64,000 bases of DNA from Lysinibacillus composti (GTDB taxonomy: Bacteria; Bacillota; Bacilli; Bacillales_A; Planococcaceae): assembly GCF_016908465.1 (NCBI RefSeq), contig NZ_JAFBDY010000008.1, forward strand, positions 62,001-126,000, read 5' to 3'. The notes beneath the pieces are model-generated. The model saw only the letters and a program-made list of their open reading frames with translations, had not been told where the DNA came from and searched no databases. This document shows, in pieces, positions 51,819 through 60,483 of this stretch. Both the position numbers and the translations under genes were made by a program. The first letter of the stretch is position 1. Each line of letters starts with the position of its first letter.

Positions 51819-53279
51819 TTAACCCTTAAACCATCCAGTAGGCTGGACGTTTAAGTTGATGTTGACTTGTTTGACTTCTTGGAAGGCTTCTAGACCGAAA
51901 GTACCAAGTTCACGTCCGATGCCACTTTGTTTGTAGCCTCCCCATGGGGCTTCGTTAAAGGTTGGGTGGTAGGCGTTGATCCAGGTGATGCCGGCTCTAA
52001 GTTTGCGGATTACTCTTTGGGCTTTTGCTCCATCATTCGTAAAGACCGCTCCTGCTAGACCGTAATCGGAATCGTTGGCAAGTTGAATTGCCTCTGCTTC
52101 ATCCTTAAACGTTTGTACGACTAGTACGGGACCGAAGATTTCTTCTCGCACAATCGCCATGTCCGGCTTCGTATTAGCGAAAATCGTTGGCGCAACAAAA
52201 TAGCCTTTATCATACAATTTGTCGCCACCACATAGCAGTTCTGCGCCTTCTTCTTTTCCTTTTTCGATGTAGGCTAACACTTTTTCCATGTGTGGTTTGG
52301 AGATTAATGGGCCCATCTCTGTATCTGGATCTGTGCCATCCCCTACCCTAATCGCTTGAGCTCGCTTCACTAACTCGGGAATGAATCGATCATATAGTGA
52401 CTCTTGAAGGATTAAACGAGAACCCGCCGAGCATACTTGTCCTTGGTTAGCGAAGATGGCATATAATGCATAGTCAACAGCTGTTTCAAAATCTGCATCT
52501 TCAAACACGATGTTTGGCGACTTCCCTCCTAGCTCCAATGAAATGTTTTTCAACGTGTCTGCCGCGCTCTTCATGATTTTCTTCCCCGTTACGGTGCCAC
52601 CCGTGAAGGCGATTTTATCGACTTGAGGATTACTTGCTAGTTCTGCCCCAACCGTTGCGCCCGCACCTAATACTAAATTCACCACGCCAGGAGCGAATTC
52701 CACTTCATCGATTAATTCGAATAATTTGATTAATGATAAAGGGGTTTGTTCAGCTGGTTTTATAACGATCGAACATCCCGCAGCTAGAGCCGGAGCTATT
52801 TTTTGAACGGCCATTACTAATGGATAGTTCCACGGTACAATCAGCCCTGCCACACCAACTGGTTCTCTTACGACAAAGGCTTGTATATCATCTGGTACAT
52901 CATACACTTGTCCAGATGGTTTCGTAGCTAGTCCTGCATAGTAACGTAATTGATTCACTGCATCTTCAATATCATAGGAGGATTCTCTTAATGGTTTTCC
53001 GTTATTTAATGTTTCGATTTGAGCAAATGCTTCAATTTCACCCTCAAGTCGATCAGCAAGCTTAAATAACAACTCAGCACGTAATCTTGCGTGTGTCTCA
53101 CCCCAACCCTCCCGATAAAAAGCATCATGCGCAGCTTGAATAGCAGCTTGGGTATCTTCTATTGTCCCTTCTGTTACAACAGCTATCACTTCTTCATTCG
53201 CCGGATTGATGATTTCTCTCGTTTCACCACTACTACTTAGCACCCATTGATTATTGATATACATTTTTTGTACGACCAT
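51819..53279 (-). CDS. NAD-dependent aldehyde dehydrogenase, betaine-aldehyde type
   Basis: A 486-residue aldehyde dehydrogenase with the catalytic Cys in FANQGQVCSAGSRLIL (~285), the catalytic Glu in NISLELGGKSPNIVF (~252) and the cofactor loop FTGGTVTGKKIM (~225). Close to Bacillus GbsA over its length, including the WINAYHPTFNEAPWGGYKQS end motif. It oxidises an aldehyde, probably the product of the alcohol dehydrogenase at the other end of the operon. AAAGGAG lies about 10 bp before the ATG. Substrate could be betaine aldehyde or an amino-aldehyde; not decided. Confidence 0.92.
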   Translation of the reverse strand: MVVQKMYINNQWVLSSSGETREIINPANEEVIAVVTEGTIEDTQAAIQAAHDAFYREGWGETHARLRAELLFKLADRLEGEIEAFAQIETLNNGKPLRESSYDIEDAVNQLRYYAGLATKPSGQVYDVPDDIQAFVVREPVGVAGLIVPWNYPLVMAVQKIAPALAAGCSIVIKPAEQTPLSLIKLFELIDEVEFAPGVVNLVLGAGATVGAELASNPQVDKIAFTGGTVTGKKIMKSAADTLKNISLELGGKSPNIVFEDADFETAVDYALYAIFANQGQVCSAGSRLILQESLYDRFIPELVKRAQAIRVGDGTDPDTEMGPLISKPHMEKVLAYIEKGKEEGAELLCGGDKLYDKGYFVAPTIFANTKPDMAIVREEIFGPVLVVQTFKDEAEAIQLANDSDYGLAGAVFTNDGAKAQRVIRKLRAGITWINAYHPTFNEAPWGGYKQSGIGRELGTFGLEAFQEVKQVNINLNVQPTGWFKG

Positions 53280-53312
53280 TCTGCCACATCTCCTTTAAAT
53301 TCAATTGCTCAT

Positions 53313-53349
53313 CGACGAACCCGACTCCATTTTCTGGACTCGGGTGTCG
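53313..53349 (-). other. Hairpin between the 183-residue gene and the aldehyde dehydrogenase
   Basis: GACGACACCCGAGTCCA and TGGAGTCGGGTTCGTC pair over about 16 bp around GAAAA. No U-tract follows on the minus strand, so it is probably a partial terminator or message stabiliser. Confidence 0.55.
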
Positions 53350-53362
53350 TCAATTTTCACTT

Positions 53363-53914
53363 TCAACTTGTAAAAACGTCACGGATTCGTTGAACAAGTT
53401 GGATGGTTTGTTGGATTTCCACATCATTTGGTTTTCTGAAATACCGAACAGGTGGGATGAGCATCCAAATAAAGTCACCATAGTTCGGCCAAATTTCTAT
53501 GTTCCAACCATTGTCACGTTTCGAGTAAGAAAGTTCAAGTTTTTCAAAATCAATTGCTTTACAAATTTTTATAATCTCAGGATCTTTATTTAATTTTGTA
53601 GCCAATTCATGTTTGGAAGTAAACTCTGGAATTTTCTCACCAAATAATTTCCCTCTATATTGTAATTTGATTGTTTGGTTATGAGGTAGTGCTGAATCTT
53701 CAATAAAACAATGCCACTTAAAAATATACACACGGCCCATCCATTTATTCATCACTTTGTAGGAAGAATACATACTTTTAATTCCAATCTTTTCAGCGTC
53801 CAGCTCGATACGATTTATGTCGGTTCTCGTTACAGTTGTAAAAGCGTTGAATTGGTCTGTCACTAATTTTAAAGAGTTCCAAGCTCGATTGTCGATGATT
53901 GAATAGATTCCCAT
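53363..53914 (-). CDS. Uncharacterised 183-residue protein in the dehydrogenase operon
   Basis: A 183-residue soluble, basic-to-neutral, beta-rich protein with many aromatic residues (YIFKWHCFIED, WNIEIWPNYGDFIWMLIPP). No signal peptide or membrane helix. I recognise no family. GGGGTG precedes the ATG. It lies between the permease (70 bp) and the aldehyde dehydrogenase (83 bp), so it is probably co-transcribed with them, but two palindromes just upstream (53934-53976) could give it a separate promoter or regulator. Function unknown. Confidence 0.7.
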   Translation of the reverse strand: MGIYSIIDNRAWNSLKLVTDQFNAFTTVTRTDINRIELDAEKIGIKSMYSSYKVMNKWMGRVYIFKWHCFIEDSALPHNQTIKLQYRGKLFGEKIPEFTSKHELATKLNKDPEIIKICKAIDFEKLELSYSKRDNGWNIEIWPNYGDFIWMLIPPVRYFRKPNDVEIQQTIQLVQRIRDVFTS

Positions 53915-53933
53915 GGCACACCCCTTGCTTTAT

Positions 53934-53976
53934 AGTGACAGTCACTCTCACCAGGACATTTCGAATGACTGTCATT
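53934..53976. promoter_or_regulatory. Pair of palindromes upstream of the 183-residue gene
   Basis: AGTGACAGTCACT (53934-53946) and AATGACTGTCATT (53964-53976) are two odd-centred palindromes sharing TGAC-N-GTCA, 30 bp centre to centre. The first 13-mer recurs exactly at 59567, upstream of a carboxypeptidase gene. This is the layout of TetR-type operators; no TetR gene is in the window. Confidence 0.5.
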
Positions 53977-53983
53977 TTTATTT

Positions 53984-55399
53984 CTATTTTGAGTTTGTAG
54001 ATTCTGATGTGTAGGCTTCGTCTAATTCACTACGTTTTTGAATACCCTCGAATACTTTCTCAAGTGGGACTGGTTGGAATAACTTTTGGCCAGTTCCTTT
54101 TAAGTACGCAATACTTAATACAATCAAAATGGCAATCACAATCGCTGAAATTTTCAGTACAGCTAAATCTACGTACAGTGTATAAATCATATATACACAT
54201 GCCACAATCCCAACAATCTGTGGTAGTGGATATAAAGGTGTTTTAAAAGGACGATGTGCATTTGGGTATTTTTTGCGCAAGATTAAAACATCCACTTGTG
54301 TAATGATGTAAGACATGAGCCACGTACTACAAGCCACCGATATCATTGTTGTTACAAAATCGATATTAGCATTGTTTGCAAATGCGTAAATTAAGACGAT
54401 CATCGTTAAACCAATTACGGTAAAAATCCCAACCCAAGGCGTTCTTGTTTTTGGATGAAGATACGCAAATGCCTTTGGTAGCAAGCCTTCTTTTGCTAGT
54501 CCATAAAGCATACGAGGAACTGCAGCTAAATACGTATCGCAAGTTGTGATCGCTGCGATAATTGAGACTATTCCCATTAACACGAGACCTGTATTCCCTA
54601 GCATTGCCGCTGCCCCATCTACATGAGGAATTGTCGAAGCCGCTAATTCATCTAATGCGATATATTTTGTTACACCTAAACCGAAAAGTAAGTCTACTAA
54701 CCAAATCGTAAAACAACCAAAAAGCATGGCGAGTGGAATATTGCGACCTGGGTTTTTGATTTCTTCTGCAAGTGGAGCTACAAACTCCATTCCAATGTAT
54801 AACCAAATGGCAATTCCCAACGTTCCCATTTGTTCTTTCCAAGTGATTGGAGAGAATGGTGGTGCTGTTGCTAATTGCTCTTGAGTTCCAATGCCTAACA
54901 AACCTAATAAACCAACGATTCCTAGTAAGGCCATCATACTGATTGCAAGAACCGATTGAACTTTTCCAAAGACTGATACCCCAAGCAAATTAATTGCAGC
55001 TAAAAAGATTAAAATAACGATTACTGCAATATACCACGGTACCCCTGTAAGTGTTTCAAAGGATTGTCCACCAACGATCATATTTGTGCCGCCATCTGTC
55101 CCAACAAGTACGATATATCCTGCAAGTACGGCGAAAATCGCTGGTAATTTTCCTAATGCAGAAAGTGTGTATTCCCCCACCATCCCTGCCCCAGGAATCA
55201 TGGCAGCCATTTCCGAATAGGATAAGGCCACACTTAAAATGATAAATAAGGAGATTAAGGCAATAATACTAAATGCCGGCCCCCCAATTCCGTAACCATT
55301 CCCTAATACAACCATCGCAGTACCGGATACGACAAGACCTACCGATGCAGAATAGGCAGCCCAAAACCCTAACGTTCTATTTAATTTTAAATCTCCCAT
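53984..55399 (-). CDS. APC superfamily amino acid/amine permease
   Basis: A 471-residue transporter with 12 membrane helices. The first helix has GFWAAYSASVGLVVSGTAMV, and MIPGAGMVGEYTLSALGKLP follows helix 2, in line with the amino acid-polyamine-organocation superfamily. APEEIKNPGR-type loop is present as APLAEEIKNPGRNIP (~213). Between an alcohol dehydrogenase and an aldehyde dehydrogenase it probably imports an amine or amino alcohol for oxidation (inference). AAGGGGTG precedes the ATG, 11 bp after the dehydrogenase stop. Confidence 0.9.
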   Translation of the reverse strand: MGDLKLNRTLGFWAAYSASVGLVVSGTAMVVLGNGYGIGGPAFSIIALISLFIILSVALSYSEMAAMIPGAGMVGEYTLSALGKLPAIFAVLAGYIVLVGTDGGTNMIVGGQSFETLTGVPWYIAVIVILIFLAAINLLGVSVFGKVQSVLAISMMALLGIVGLLGLLGIGTQEQLATAPPFSPITWKEQMGTLGIAIWLYIGMEFVAPLAEEIKNPGRNIPLAMLFGCFTIWLVDLLFGLGVTKYIALDELAASTIPHVDGAAAMLGNTGLVLMGIVSIIAAITTCDTYLAAVPRMLYGLAKEGLLPKAFAYLHPKTRTPWVGIFTVIGLTMIVLIYAFANNANIDFVTTMISVACSTWLMSYIITQVDVLILRKKYPNAHRPFKTPLYPLPQIVGIVACVYMIYTLYVDLAVLKISAIVIAILIVLSIAYLKGTGQKLFQPVPLEKVFEGIQKRSELDEAYTSESTNSK

Positions 55400-55410
55400 T
55401 CATTCACCCC

Positions 55411-56577
55411 TTATTTTTCAGAATAAGCTTTTCGGAACAGATTAAGATAATCTTCTTTCGTTGCTTCTCTTGGATTACTTGGAGCCGAGACATTTTGAGT
55501 TGCAGCTTCTGCTAAGTACTCAAAATCTTTTTCATTGATATTCTCTAAATCTCTCATTTTCAGGATGCCGACTTCAATGGCTAATTCTTTTAGCTTCGTC
55601 ACCCCTTCGTAGGCGATTTCTTCAACAGATTTCCCATCAGTTGTAACCCCTAAAAGCTCTGCTACTTTTGCGTGTTTTGCTAGATCAGAAGGGATATTAT
55701 ATTCAAACACATATGGTAGAAGCATTGAGTTTGCGACGCCATGAGGAGTATCATACAATCCGCCTAACGCCTCAGCCATGCAGTGTACGCCACCCACATC
55801 GGAATTACCAAAGGCGATCCCTGCAATTAAACTACCAGCTAACATATTTCGTCTTGCTACTAGAGAGCTTCCGTTATTGACAGCTTCTGGGAGGTTTTTA
55901 ACGATTAAATCAATCGCATAAAGCGCTAAAGCATCAGTGATTGGCTCGGATAAATTACAAGTGTAGGCTTCAATAGCATGAGTCAGCGCATCCATTCCTG
56001 TTGAGGCTGTAATCAATGGAGGGAGAGTTAAAGTTAATTCTGGATCTAGGATCGCGATTTGTGGAGCAACTTTATTATCAAGAATATTCATTTTCAATTT
56101 TGTTGTAGTGTCTGTAATAACTGAGAAAAAGGTAATTTCACTACCTGTACCAGCAGTTGTCGGAATACAAATTAGAGGAGTAATTTTACGTTGTAACACA
56201 TTAAGCCCATACCAATCTTTAATATCGCCACCATGCGTCAAAAGGACCCCAACTGCTTTTGCAGTGTCCATAGAGCTTCCTCCGCCTAATCCAATTAGGA
56301 CATCGACATTCTCTTCTTGCGCTATTTGGTAAGCAATCATACAATCTGTATCTCGTGGATTCGGTTTTACGTCATCGTAAATCACATATTCAATTTCGCT
56401 CTCCTGCAATAAACCGGTCACTCGGTCGACAATTCCTGTTGATTTAATCCCCTTATCGGTTAAGATCAGTACCTTTGAACCATTTAATTCTTTTACATAA
56501 GTAGCAAGTTGATTGACTTGTCCATTTCCAAATTCAATACGCGTCGACAGGTTAAATTGAAATGTTTCTAACATCAT
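55411..56577 (-). CDS. Iron-type (group III) alcohol dehydrogenase, GbsB-like
   Basis: A 388-residue iron-dependent alcohol dehydrogenase. NAD-binding GLGGGSSMDTAKAVG (~92), PTTAGTGSEITFFSVI (~138) and the metal-binding region GMDALTHAIEAY (~195) with GGVHCMAEALGGLYDTPHG (~260) and its His residues are all present. Over its length it resembles the choline-oxidising GbsB of Bacillus. It starts the operon and would feed aldehyde to the dehydrogenase at 51819. AAGGGGG precedes two consecutive ATGs. A cre-like site lies about 200 bp upstream. Confidence 0.92.
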   Translation of the reverse strand: MMLETFQFNLSTRIEFGNGQVNQLATYVKELNGSKVLILTDKGIKSTGIVDRVTGLLQESEIEYVIYDDVKPNPRDTDCMIAYQIAQEENVDVLIGLGGGSSMDTAKAVGVLLTHGGDIKDWYGLNVLQRKITPLICIPTTAGTGSEITFFSVITDTTTKLKMNILDNKVAPQIAILDPELTLTLPPLITASTGMDALTHAIEAYTCNLSEPITDALALYAIDLIVKNLPEAVNNGSSLVARRNMLAGSLIAGIAFGNSDVGGVHCMAEALGGLYDTPHGVANSMLLPYVFEYNIPSDLAKHAKVAELLGVTTDGKSVEEIAYEGVTKLKELAIEVGILKMRDLENINEKDFEYLAEAATQNVSAPSNPREATKEDYLNLFRKAYSEK

Positions 56578-56779
56578 GAGTCCCCCTTTTAGTGTTGATT
56601 CTTAATGATATTTTGGCGGAGTAATATTCAAATTGGACATTGTGTAAAAGGTTTCAAACAACTCTTTTAACGTTTTGTAAAATGAAAGAAAGTGAAATCG
56701 TTCTCAATTACTAGTGCAGATAAGATTAAGGACCTAATGATTAGTGACTTTCTTAATTAAATTAATTTATAATTTTATG

Positions 56780-56793
56780 TGTAAACGGTAGCT
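56780..56793. promoter_or_regulatory. Probable CcpA catabolite-responsive element (cre)
   Basis: TGTAAACGGTAGCT fits the consensus TGWAARCGYTWNCW at 13 of 14 positions and extends as an imperfect palindrome ending TTACA. It lies 203 bp upstream of the alcohol dehydrogenase start, in the gap 56578-56933. Carbon-catabolite control of the dehydrogenase operon would fit; it is also close to a terminator. Confidence 0.5.
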
Positions 56794-56797
56794 TACA

Positions 56798-56828
56798 AAA
56801 TAAAGAGGATAGCAAAAATGCTATCCTC
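56798..56828 (-). terminator. Terminator after the first M14 carboxypeptidase gene
   Basis: GAGGATAGCA and TGCTATCCTC form a perfect 10-bp stem with a 4-nt loop, followed by TTTATTTTG on the minus strand. Confidence 0.85.
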
Positions 56829-56933
56829 GGTAAGATATTTTTAATTAAAAAGATATTCCTTTAAGTGTGGCAAACGATCATTTTTATGAAAGTATCGCCA
56901 CTATGTTTTTGTCCTATTTAAATAAGAAGGTTT

Positions 56934-58244
56934 TTAATTTCTCGAAGTTGGATCACTAATTGAATTCGAAGCTTCTGGAATATCGTCATATACTTTTGTA
57001 TCAACTTCGTAAACGGAACCATCAGCTAAACCTTTGAAGACTGCCATTAGCGGCTGTGTTACTGTTTCTTTCAACATACCCGATTGTTTTTGTCCAAGAG
57101 TTTGGCTTTGGCCCTTCAATTCAATTAACATGATTGAAGTATCATTTAGTGCAAATGCACCAAGAGCCGTACCTGGTAAGTTTACATCAGGATATTTTTG
57201 AACAGCCCCAAAGTGAGAATTTCCTTTTTGCAGCGTTAATGCTGATAACGCATTAACTTGTTTTGCAAGTGTTAGTACATCTTCATCCACTTCATATCGC
57301 TTGCCTGTAAATGGATCTGTGTAAGGATCTGCCACTACTGCTGCAAATTGAACTGGTACAGATCGATTATCTTCATCGGATACGGTATTGAACCCACGGT
57401 GGTGGACATCTACATAGACATCCGGTTGGAATTCTTTAAATACACTTGTGACTGTGCGTGCTTCAGCTGTTACGTAGAAACCTCCATATCTACTATTATT
57501 TGTTGACTTATCATTTAGGAATGAAGCAACCTTATTTAGATTCTGATCTTCTACTCTAAAGTCAAGATTTGGATTATAGTCACGGTTTTGATCGTATCCA
57601 GGGATTCCGTAAACTACACGGCCATCGTTATTTTGAGCTCGTTCACTACCATCTTTATTGTAGTACCATGGTGCAGCTGTATCAGATGGTAAATTAATGT
57701 TTTCCGGTAACCAAGTCTGATGAGTATAGCGAGTTGGATACCATTTCCCCTCGTATTGATTGTCTGCTCCTTCTGGGTTAATGCGTGGCATGATCCAGAT
57801 CGATACTTTATCTAAAATCTCATTGACTTCCTTCCCATTAGAAGAAAGCTTTTGAATTAGGTCGATTGCTGCTTCAGCCCCAATTTGCTCATTACCATGA
57901 ATTTGAGCTGTAATTAGGATACGTTTCTTATTTGGGTCATTGTCTCCAAATTTTGCTACATAGATTGGTTCACCTTTGTCGTTTTCCGTTTGATAGCCAT
58001 CTGGTGCTAAGTTAGTATAGCCTGCGATTTCAAGCTTCATCTTTCCGTTAGAGGAAGCAGCAAGTTTTTCAAGCTTTTTTGTTAATTCGGCATTTGACAT
58101 ATAGCTTGATAGAGAAATATTTTGGTTGTCTTCAATGTACGGTCCGTTTGGTGTGGATTGAGGTGCTGCATAGGCTGCTGAGGAAACACCTACTGTAAGT
58201 GCTAGTGTTGCTGGTAAGATCACTTTTGAAAATTTCTTTTTCAT
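56934..58244 (-). CDS. Secreted M14 zinc carboxypeptidase 1
   Basis: A 436-residue exported metallopeptidase. Signal peptide MKKKFSKVILPATLALTVGV with a cleavage site at about AYAA (~27). Zinc ligands: HGNEQIGAEAAIDL (~110, HxxE) and His in YVDVHHRG (~258). The substrate Arg region is PRINPEGADNQYEGKW (~158), and the catalytic Glu is in IMLIELKG (~380). Complete for catalysis. It trims C-terminal residues from peptides outside the cell. A second family member lies immediately upstream, ~105 bp away; the stop is followed by a terminator. Confidence 0.9.
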   Translation of the reverse strand: MKKKFSKVILPATLALTVGVSSAAYAAPQSTPNGPYIEDNQNISLSSYMSNAELTKKLEKLAASSNGKMKLEIAGYTNLAPDGYQTENDKGEPIYVAKFGDNDPNKKRILITAQIHGNEQIGAEAAIDLIQKLSSNGKEVNEILDKVSIWIMPRINPEGADNQYEGKWYPTRYTHQTWLPENINLPSDTAAPWYYNKDGSERAQNNDGRVVYGIPGYDQNRDYNPNLDFRVEDQNLNKVASFLNDKSTNNSRYGGFYVTAEARTVTSVFKEFQPDVYVDVHHRGFNTVSDEDNRSVPVQFAAVVADPYTDPFTGKRYEVDEDVLTLAKQVNALSALTLQKGNSHFGAVQKYPDVNLPGTALGAFALNDTSIMLIELKGQSQTLGQKQSGMLKETVTQPLMAVFKGLADGSVYEVDTKVYDDIPEASNSISDPTSRN

Positions 58245-58349
58245 AATATTCCTCCAAAAATTTGATTTTTATTTTATCAAACTAGTATCTTATTTATAAG
58301 CTTTCATCGAGTAAATGCCTCTATATTTACTCATATCCTTAGCCTTTTA

Positions 58350-59390
58350 TTATTCTGAAGGGCGAGATGTTTGAGTGTCTAATGTATCCCAGAAACTGAT
58401 ATCTGCGTTTTCAATTGAACCATCTGCAATTGCGCGAACCGTTGCGTCTAGTGTCGTAATCGTTTGTTTAATTAAATAACCGTTACTTTTTTGTCCGATG
58501 ACACGAGAAGGATCCTCATGGTCAGACATTCCGCGCATTTCGAATAATAGTGTAGAAATGTCATATTGAACAGCTGCACCGTTACGTCCAATATTTTCAC
58601 CACTGCCACCATTATATTTTCCGATATGACCCCAGCCAGTAGAATCAACTGCATTAAAGACAACGGCACCTAGCTTTTTGGATTTCTCTAATACTTCTGG
58701 CTTCACATTTTCGTTTGTTGGATAAAGTATAGATCCTGAAACTAATTTCCCATCTCGTTCAAGGTTCGTCCCTTGGTGATGAAGATCGATCATGTAGTCA
58801 ATATCATACTTTTGTAAAACATTTTCATGTAGAGCTTGTGTTTCAGGTTGTAATTTATCGACATGATCACGGTTTAAGTCCGTTCCAACTGCATTGTAAC
58901 GTGTTAAATGACGTCCCCCATCTGCAACATAATCATCTAGAGAAAAATTAACATCGCCCATTGCGCCATCTGCATTTAGCATCGGTACAATTAATATATT
59001 TACGTTTTCAAGGATGCCCTTTGTTTTACCTGTTCCTAGATGTTTGATGAATTCTAATGTACCTTCCGTTGTAAGTTGTTCATTTCCGTGCTGTTGCGTT
59101 AAAAATAGTACAGTTGGGTTATTCGGATTCGAAATATATTTCGCTAAATAAATATCACGATTTTTTACCGTTTTTCCGATCACTTCAAGTTGCATAGCCG
59201 CTTGCTTCGCATCTTGCGTTTTAAGGTACTTTACCATTTCATCATAAGTGTACAGATTAGATGTTTGAATGGATTCATTTCCATTGTAGTTTGGACCTTC
59301 CCCCACAGCATAGGCTGGTATTGCAGCTGGTGTAACAGCACCTACCGCCAAAATTCCTGTTAATGATAGTGCAAATAATTTCTTTTTCAT
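58350..59390 (-). CDS. Secreted M14 zinc carboxypeptidase 2
   Basis: A 346-residue exported metallopeptidase, a shorter relative of its neighbour. The ATG at 59390 (MKKKLFALSL) has GGAGGG 5 bp upstream and starts a classic signal peptide with a cleavage site near AYA (~27); the longer reading upstream adds 13 non-signal residues. Zinc motifs QQHGNEQLTTEG (~93) and IDLHHQG (~203), a catalytic Glu in LLFEMRGMSD (~300), and NADGAMGDV are present, so it should be active. The two genes probably arose by duplication and then diverged. A palindrome (59567) sits in the upstream promoter region. Confidence 0.9.
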   Translation of the reverse strand: MKKKLFALSLTGILAVGAVTPAAIPAYAVGEGPNYNGNESIQTSNLYTYDEMVKYLKTQDAKQAAMQLEVIGKTVKNRDIYLAKYISNPNNPTVLFLTQQHGNEQLTTEGTLEFIKHLGTGKTKGILENVNILIVPMLNADGAMGDVNFSLDDYVADGGRHLTRYNAVGTDLNRDHVDKLQPETQALHENVLQKYDIDYMIDLHHQGTNLERDGKLVSGSILYPTNENVKPEVLEKSKKLGAVVFNAVDSTGWGHIGKYNGGSGENIGRNGAAVQYDISTLLFEMRGMSDHEDPSRVIGQKSNGYLIKQTITTLDATVRAIADGSIENADISFWDTLDTQTSRPSE

Positions 59391-59566
59391 AAGTTCCCTC
59401 CAATTTCTATATTCCAAATATTGAATCAATTACTAGATTAAGGATATCTATCTGCATATTAATTGTATATAGAGGTAAACTATCAATTATCTATCACATG
59501 TAATAGGTGAATTATAATACTTTTCAAAATTTTCAATATATTATATTGCTTATCTTTTCGATATAG

Positions 59567-59579
59567 AGTGACAGTCACT
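59567..59579. promoter_or_regulatory. Palindromic operator inside a probable promoter of the carboxypeptidase gene
   Basis: AGTGACAGTCACT, identical to the 13-mer at 53934. On the minus strand it falls in the 17-bp spacer between TTGCCC and TATATC, a fair sigma-A promoter, so binding would block RNA polymerase. A half-site (AATGAC) follows at 59587. The rest of the gap 59391-59994 holds only the terminator at 59895 and no gene. Confidence 0.5.
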
Positions 59580-59894
59580 TACGGGCAATGACAATTCTTG
59601 AAGACTTCTAAAAGGAGACTATCCTATTCATATTGGAGAAAGGGATTAGGCGGATAGCTTTCGTTTAGATTGGAGTATGTAAAATAGGTATGAAGAGGCA
59701 AACTTAACTTTATGTAAAATAGTACGGTTCAAAATTACTATTGGCAAAAGATAATTGAACTAGTACAAAGCATTCTAGATGGGTATGATATTCTATTGAT
59801 ATCTTATGTCTTTAGTAGCTTTTCTTATTTGGCAGTTATCATACAACTATAGAAGTTCGTTCCAAATAAATTAAATGATCCTGAACCTGCAAAA

Positions 59895-59942
59895 ACAAAA
59901 AACTACCCAACCCGATCTTTCGTCAGATTGAGTTGAGTAGCT
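59895..59942 (-). terminator. Terminator after the EEFAEE-repeat gene
   Basis: CTACTCAACTC..AATCT pairs with AGAT..GGGTTGGGTAG (some G-U pairs and one offset) around a GACGAA loop, then TTTTTTGTTTTTG on the minus strand. Confidence 0.8.
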
Positions 59943-59994
59943 TTCACTATTTTAAATTTTTAAAACTTATCATTATGATTCACATTATTCATTA

Positions 59995-60162
59995 TTATTT
60001 GTCTGCTTCAGTGAAGTTTTGCTCTTCCGCAAATTCCTCACGATTGCGGCTGCGGTGGAAATTGATTTCTTCGGCGAACTCTTCACGATTGCGGCGGTTG
60101 CGATTGAAATCTACCTCCTCCGCGAACTCTTCATGTTTGTGTTTCTTTTCGTTTTTATTCAT
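59995..60162 (-). CDS. Small charged protein with three EEFAEE repeats, possibly spore-related
   Basis: A 55-residue, highly charged protein (Glu, Lys, Arg, Asn, His) with three repeats of EEFAEEx2-3F at residues ~11, 27 and 43, separated by NRNRRNR / HRSRNR linkers. The start is the ATG at 60162, with GGAGGTG 8 bp upstream; a longer frame to 60198 has no ribosome site. The repeat recalls the EFASET units of gamma-type small acid-soluble spore proteins, but the similarity is loose and Ser is absent. A small spore or stress protein is the most likely reading. Followed by its own terminator. Confidence 0.65.
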   Translation of the reverse strand: MNKNEKKHKHEEFAEEVDFNRNRRNREEFAEEINFHRSRNREEFAEEQNFTEADK

Positions 60163-60380
60163 TTCCCATTCACCTCCATGTTCATTATTTTGAGACATGT
60201 CGGTTTTTTTATTCAGAAATCACTGGTCAATATTTAATTGGTTCACTAATAAAAAAGCTGAAAATTTTCATACTACTGATAGGTCGGATGATGACAAATC
60301 TATTTGATTTCGACTGTTAACTGATTAAATTTGAAAAAATCCATAATCGCCTAAACGTTTCCCACTTTTTGAAATTCAAA

Positions 60381-60413
60381 AGAGGCCTGAGCATGTTCGC
60401 TCGGACCTCCTTT
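60381..60413 (-). terminator. Probable terminator after the AbgT gene
   Basis: GAGGTCCGAGC and GCTCAGGCCTC pair over about 11 bp (one mismatch, one G-U) with a 6-nt loop, followed by TTTTG on the minus strand, about 70 bp past the stop at 60484. No gene is seen between 60163 and 60483. Confidence 0.6.
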
Positions 60414-60453
60414 ATTTCAATATTACAAATATTAACATCACAAGAAATTATTT

Positions 60454-60483
60454 TGGGACAAGGAACCTGTCCCCTATGTCCCA
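60454..60483. repeat. GGGACA/TGTCCC hairpin touching the AbgT stop codon
   Basis: TGGGACA (60454) and TGTCCCA (60477) are inverted copies, with a second inner TGTCCC at 60469, so two alternative hairpins are possible. The pattern looks like a palindromic intergenic unit; only one copy is in the window. Confidence 0.5.

Noticed and set aside
53793..53975. Short minus-strand frame over the palindrome pair
   Set aside because: It overlaps the 183-residue gene in another frame and has no ribosome site.
51819..56577. Firm naming as gbsAB choline-to-betaine genes
   Set aside because: The two dehydrogenases resemble GbsA and GbsB, but the operon includes an APC permease and an unknown protein and lacks a recognised gbsR or choline ABC transporter, so the substrate stays open.
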